Of a DNA stretch of 8,242 bases, positions 5,736-8,242 are shown in pieces. Source of the DNA: UBA5109 sp965662565 (GTDB taxonomy: Bacteria > Pseudomonadota > Gammaproteobacteria > Pseudomonadales > Pseudohongiellaceae). Positions within the stretch are counted from its first letter, which is position 1. Each line of letters starts with the position of its first letter. A model generated the notes under the pieces. The model saw only the letters and a program-made list of their open reading frames with translations, was not told the DNA's origin and ran no database searches. The stretch lies in NCBI GenBank assembly GCA_965662565.1, contig CBFIHS010000064.1, forward strand, positions 1 through 8,242, written 5' to 3'. The position numbers and the translations under genes are program-made.

Positions 5736-6446
5736 ATGAAAACACTAATAAAAACAGCCACTATTGCTTTATGTTTAACTGGCATGATTTCCACTTCCTT
5801 TGCTGTTGCCCCAAATTTTATCGAAACGCTTTCTGCAGATTCCAGACCAATGGAAGACAAAATCAGAGATGGCGCTCGGCATCCTGTACAAACCATGGAA
5901 GTACTTGAAGTTGACGAAGGTATGACCGCACTAGACATAATGGCTGGCGGTGGTTGGTGGACACGAGTACTAGCCGCAGCTGTTGGACCAAGCGGTCAAG
6001 TTTTCAGTCAAGGCTTAGGCTCAAGAAATGGCCCACTCGTTCCAGAAGATATTAAAGCTATGGATAATGTTCAAACTGTTGAACAACTTTCAGATGTTGA
6101 AGCAAACAGTATAGATGTGGCGATGGCCGCCTTGATAGTTCACCATAATACTGCTGAACGTTCTGCTAACTTTTTAAATCAACTTTATACTTTAATGAAA
6201 CCGGGTGGTGTTGTAGCCATTATCGATCACATTGGAGACCCTGATATCGATAACAGTCAGTTACATAGAATACCTGTTTCCGAAGTCCGCTCATGGTTAG
6301 AAAACTCTGAATTTCAAATTGTTTCGGAATCAGATCTAATGCGAAACAATGCAGATGATCACACTCACCCATCTGGAGGACTCGAACCTATTCTAGGCAG
6401 GAATTCAGACCGATTTATGTTTGTCGTCAGAAAACCTTCGATGTAA
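5736..6446 (+). CDS. Exported class I SAM-dependent methyltransferase-like protein (COG4798 type)
   Basis: The 236-residue protein starts with a Sec signal peptide: MKTLIKT, a hydrophobic core to about residue 19, and likely cleavage after SFA (about 23), so it is predicted to be periplasmic. The mature part has a Rossmann methyltransferase fold. Motif I is LDIMAGGGWWTRVLA (66-80), followed by GPSGQVFSQ (84-92), motif IV-like MAALIVHHN (130-138) and post-motif LMKPGGVVAIIDH (153-165). The tail with LHRIP (176-180), ESDLMRNNADDHT (198-210) and DRFMFVVRKP (225-234) is as I recall it from the COG4798 'predicted methyltransferase' family, whose members often carry signal peptides. Periplasmic SAM is not expected, so the true reaction is unclear. 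ATG 5736 is preferred over TTG 5724 because TTGGA lies 7 nt before it and because it starts a standard signal peptide. The gene is monocistronic and ends in a strong terminator shared with the convergent GGDEF gene. Confidence 0.85.
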   Translation: MKTLIKTATIALCLTGMISTSFAVAPNFIETLSADSRPMEDKIRDGARHPVQTMEVLEVDEGMTALDIMAGGGWWTRVLAAAVGPSGQVFSQGLGSRNGPLVPEDIKAMDNVQTVEQLSDVEANSIDVAMAALIVHHNTAERSANFLNQLYTLMKPGGVVAIIDHIGDPDIDNSQLHRIPVSEVRSWLENSEFQIVSESDLMRNNADDHTHPSGGLEPILGRNSDRFMFVVRKPSM

Positions 6447-6463
6447 TTAAACTTACTTTTTAT

Positions 6464-6491
6464 AAAGCCTCTTTTAAAGAGGCTTTTTTTT
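6464..6491 (+). terminator. Strong terminator between convergent genes
   Basis: AAAGCCTCTTT (6464-6474) pairs perfectly with AAAGAGGCTTT (6476-6486), and the T run extends to 6491. It begins 17 bp after the methyltransferase stop. The GGDEF gene stop on the other strand lies only 3 bp beyond the T run. On the minus strand the hairpin is followed by a poor T tract (TTTATAAAAA), so it acts best on the plus strand but may serve both genes. Confidence 0.92.
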
Positions 6492-6494
6492 GCC

Positions 6495-7602
6495 TTAATA
6501 ACTAACCACAGAATTACCAGATTGCTTAATTGCCTTACTCAGATAAAAATCCAATTTCTGCACCAATTCTGAAAGCCCCTCATCTTCCACTTCAATCAAT
6601 CCTATGCTGACCGTAACATCAAGCGTTTGACCATTTACGATATTTTTTTGTTTGGCAACTCCCGATCGAATCCGCTCGGCAACAACATCCGCTTCAATTT
6701 TATTTGTCTGAGGCATCAAAACTAGAAATTCTTCACGTCCCCAAAGGCTTGGGACGTCTGTATCCCGTAAAATCAATTGAATCACTTCAGAAACAGCTTT
6801 TACCAACATTTCTGCGGCTTCTTGCCCATATTGAGAGCGAACTTTAGCGAAACCATCAACACTAATTAACAACAAACTAAAACCAGCTCCGTAACGCTTG
6901 TATCTTTTAAATTCTGAATTTAGAAGCCTCTCCATGATTTTTTTATTTGCCAAACCAGTCTTCAAATCAGCAAAACTTAGCTGCTCTAGATCATCATGGA
7001 TGAACAGCAATTCTCTTTCAGAGATGAATTTAAAGTAAGAATAAAAAACAGATAAAAAAGAGGTGATGACATAAACTGTTGCTATTCGGATAAGGAAAAC
7101 AACATCATAGATCTCTTTATTAAAACCAATGCTAGAGCTTAAATAAATTATTATTGTAATTACACTAAGAGCAAAAATATAAATCGCTCCAGCTAAAAAG
7201 CCATTTAAAAATACGGCAACAACTGGAAAAACCAAATAATAAATTGGCCCCGTCCCTTGTGTTCCACCTGTCCAGAAAAGGTAAATACATAAGAGCCCCA
7301 TAAGGGAGACTGTCAGATCTTTAGCCAAGTAATATTGCTTACTTGCCCAGATAACCCCATAAAAAAAAACCAGTAGCAATGGCAAATCCGAAGATTACTA
7401 TTGCAAAAGAAGTTTCGCCACGCCCAATGGCAGCCATACCAAAAATCAATAGAAATATGATTGCTACCGCACAGTAGGCTCCACAAAAAATAAAAGCAGT
7501 GTACTCGGTGTTTTTCGTTCGAGAATTTAAGCGATCCGTTACTGCTTCTGGTACTGACCAAATAGGGTCATCCGACTCTATATTTATTGATTTATTTAAC
7601 AT
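6495..7602 (-). pseudogene. Membrane GGDEF-domain protein, frameshifted and with a degenerate active site
   Basis: Two minus-strand frames form one gene. The first runs from ATG 7602 for 87 codons to a TAA at 7342-7344. The second carries on in another frame from the run of nine Ts (7361-7369) to TAA at 6495. Removing one T joins them as GFFYGVIWA and gives a continuous 368-residue protein. About six membrane helices would result, two before the shift region and four after it, with the family-like segment TGGTQGTGPIYYLVFP. A C-terminal GGDEF domain follows, starting at ADLKTGLANKK (residues 139-149 of the second frame). The domain lacks function: GGEEF reads GREEF (216-220), and the metal-binding Asp is Ser175 in ISVDGF. 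The guanine-binding Asn is Arg183 (VRSQYG), the GD pair is AE, and the final AKxxGRN reads AIKQSGN. Diguanylate cyclase activity is therefore unlikely even if the frame is restored. The second frame has no ATG or ribosome binding site of its own near its start. ATG 7602 also has no clear Shine-Dalgarno. A sequencing error in the homopolymer, phase variation or decay are all possible. Confidence 0.8.
7361..7369 (-). repeat. Homopolymer run of nine T (A9 on the plus strand) at the frameshift point
   Basis: The minus strand reads GGT, nine Ts, then ATGGGG. With nine Ts the upstream frame runs into LWGYLGK and stops; with eight it reads on into the downstream GGDEF frame. Runs of this length are prone to slippage during replication, transcription and sequencing. 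Confidence 0.85.
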
Positions 7603-7654
7603 AGGTAAATTAACCGACAGGGCTTGATGGTGAAGAACAAGTCAAACCCAAAAT

Positions 7655-7683
7655 TTATTAATACTTAAGATTCTCAACAGCAA
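7655..7683 (-). promoter_or_regulatory. Possible promoter of the GGDEF gene
   Basis: Minus-strand TTGCTG (7678-7683) and TAATAA (7655-7660) are 17 bp apart and about 55 bp upstream of ATG 7602. The inverted repeat at 7685-7708 directly adjoins the -35 element. The match is modest and the area is AT-rich. Confidence 0.3.
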
Positions 7684-7684
7684 T

Positions 7685-7708
7685 AACTTAACAATTTTCA
7701 ATTAAGTT
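7685..7708. repeat. Inverted repeat AACTTAA-N10-TTAAGTT upstream of the GGDEF gene
   Basis: Perfect 7-bp arms (7685-7691 and 7702-7708) flank a 10-bp AT-rich spacer. No T tract follows on either strand, so it is more like an operator than a terminator. It lies next to the candidate -35 at 7678-7683, in the 284-bp gap between the GGDEF gene and the gene at the right edge. Confidence 0.45.
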
Positions 7709-7886
7709 CTTGGACAGAATCGTTTTTGAATATTTAGACAGTAATCAACTACAAAAGGGTTCTACGCGCTCGTTAAAATCATCACGCCTTTATTGAAACC
7801 TGCAGAGGAACAGCTTTAGGTGCTTATTCTATAAGATCGATGATACCGAGTAGAGGAACAAGCTTCTCTTTATCTCAGAAGTATAG

Positions 7887-8242
7887 CTAGAAGATTGGAC
7901 TAACAGCGGTACTGATTCTTCGATAAATTGGTAAAGTCTCAACTTGTCTATTACGCTCATTGGCTATTTGTAAGTTGCCTGCCGCATCACGCGTTAAAAG
8001 GATTTCTTTCAGAGTTCGATCAGCATAGTAGGCTGAACGATATTCAAGATTAAACTGCACTACCGCATCATTAGTAGTCTCCATTACCACTTCAAAATAA
8101 GACATCCTCAAATCTATATAAGATGGACGATTGATTTTAGTAATTCGATCTTGCTCCCAGTCTCTAGAGCTTTTGTAGTTATAAGCCCTGTAATTACTGT
8201 GGTAATGATCGAAGTAAGTACTAACATCCTTATTCTGCCAGG
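7887..8242 (-). CDS. C-terminal part of an NTF2-like (Cds6/SnoaL-type) domain protein, start outside the window
   Basis: The frame is open from the right edge (first full codon at 8240) to TAG at 7887, giving about 118 residues of the C-terminus. An internal TTG or ATG near 8105-8111 is not the real start, because the sequence upstream continues as good coding sequence. The fragment begins WQNKDVSTYFDHY and continues with SRDWEQDRITKINRPSYIDLRM, FEVVMETTNDAVVQFNLEY, then RSAYYADRTLKEILLTRD and LQIANE. This follows the pattern I recall for NTF2-like domains at the C-terminus of L,D-transpeptidases of the Csd6/YafK type and of some TPR proteins: W..kD...Y...Y, W...R..RI..P..I, v.F...Y.S..Y.D...K.l.l, then a 'WkI..E' ending. 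In those proteins the domain is an accessory, not the catalytic part. The catalytic domain, if any, lies off the window, so the full function cannot be called. Confidence 0.65.
   Translation of the reverse strand, partial: WQNKDVSTYFDHYHSNYRAYNYKSSRDWEQDRITKINRPSYIDLRMSYFEVVMETTNDAVVQFNLEYRSAYYADRTLKEILLTRDAAGNLQIANERNRQVETLPIYRRISTAVSPIF

Noticed and set aside
5585..5938. 117-codon minus-strand frame antisense to the start of the methyltransferase gene
   Set aside because: Most of it is the reverse of the signal peptide and motif I region of a well-supported gene and reads as serine-rich, low-information protein. Only its last 45 codons lie in the gap and are noted separately.
7383..7385. 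TTG at 7385 as an independent start for the second half of the GGDEF gene
   Set aside because: No Shine-Dalgarno sequence at a suitable distance, and the frame before the T run is better explained as the shifted reading of the upstream membrane helix.
7313..7561. 82-codon minus-strand frame in the GGDEF gene
   Set aside because: It is the third frame, antagonistic to both halves of the membrane protein, and rich in Trp, Cys and Phe as expected for a shadow of a hydrophobic coding stretch.

Overview
The window looks like chromosomal DNA from an AT-rich Gram-negative bacterium, most likely a (marine-type) gammaproteobacterium. The basis is a PhoB/PhoR pair of proteobacterial architecture with a recognisable Pho box, a xi-class glutathionyl-hydroquinone reductase, a Tat-exported DUF1552 (HXXSHH) protein and an exported COG4798-type methyltransferase. 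The taxonomic guess rests on family recollection, not on a marker gene. No tRNA, rRNA, CRISPR array, insertion sequence or phage gene is visible.

Layout from left to right. Positions 1-171 (+) hold the end of a gene that enters from the left, closed by a terminator at 191-223. Facing it on the minus strand is a block that reads leftwards: phoB (1890-2591, GTG start), phoR (535-1821, TTG start) and a 54-codon ribbon-helix-helix protein (305-469). phoB has a Pho box followed 10 bp later by a -10 element, so PhoB probably activates its own operon. Upstream of phoB, after a strong terminator (2703-2735), lies the DUF1552 gene (2767-4122, minus), without the DUF1592-type partner usually seen beside it. 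Then come a 322-bp gap with an FNR/ANR-like palindrome and the glutathionyl-hydroquinone reductase gene (4445-5410, minus).

A divergent 325-bp gap with an 11-bp tandem repeat separates this from the exported methyltransferase (5736-6446, plus). That gene converges, through a near-perfect terminator hairpin (6464-6491), on a minus-strand membrane GGDEF gene (6495-7602). The GGDEF gene is split by a one-base frameshift in a run of nine T residues, and its GGDEF domain has lost almost all catalytic and substrate-binding residues. The window ends in the C-terminal part of an NTF2-like domain protein (7887-8242, minus) whose start lies beyond the right edge.

The only clear functional unit is phoB-phoR (phosphate starvation signalling), perhaps with the small DNA-binding protein. 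The other genes look like independent single-gene units, each with its own intergenic region or terminator. The observations most worth a second look are the frameshifted, degenerate GGDEF gene, the orphan DUF1552 gene and the small ribbon-helix-helix gene behind phoR.
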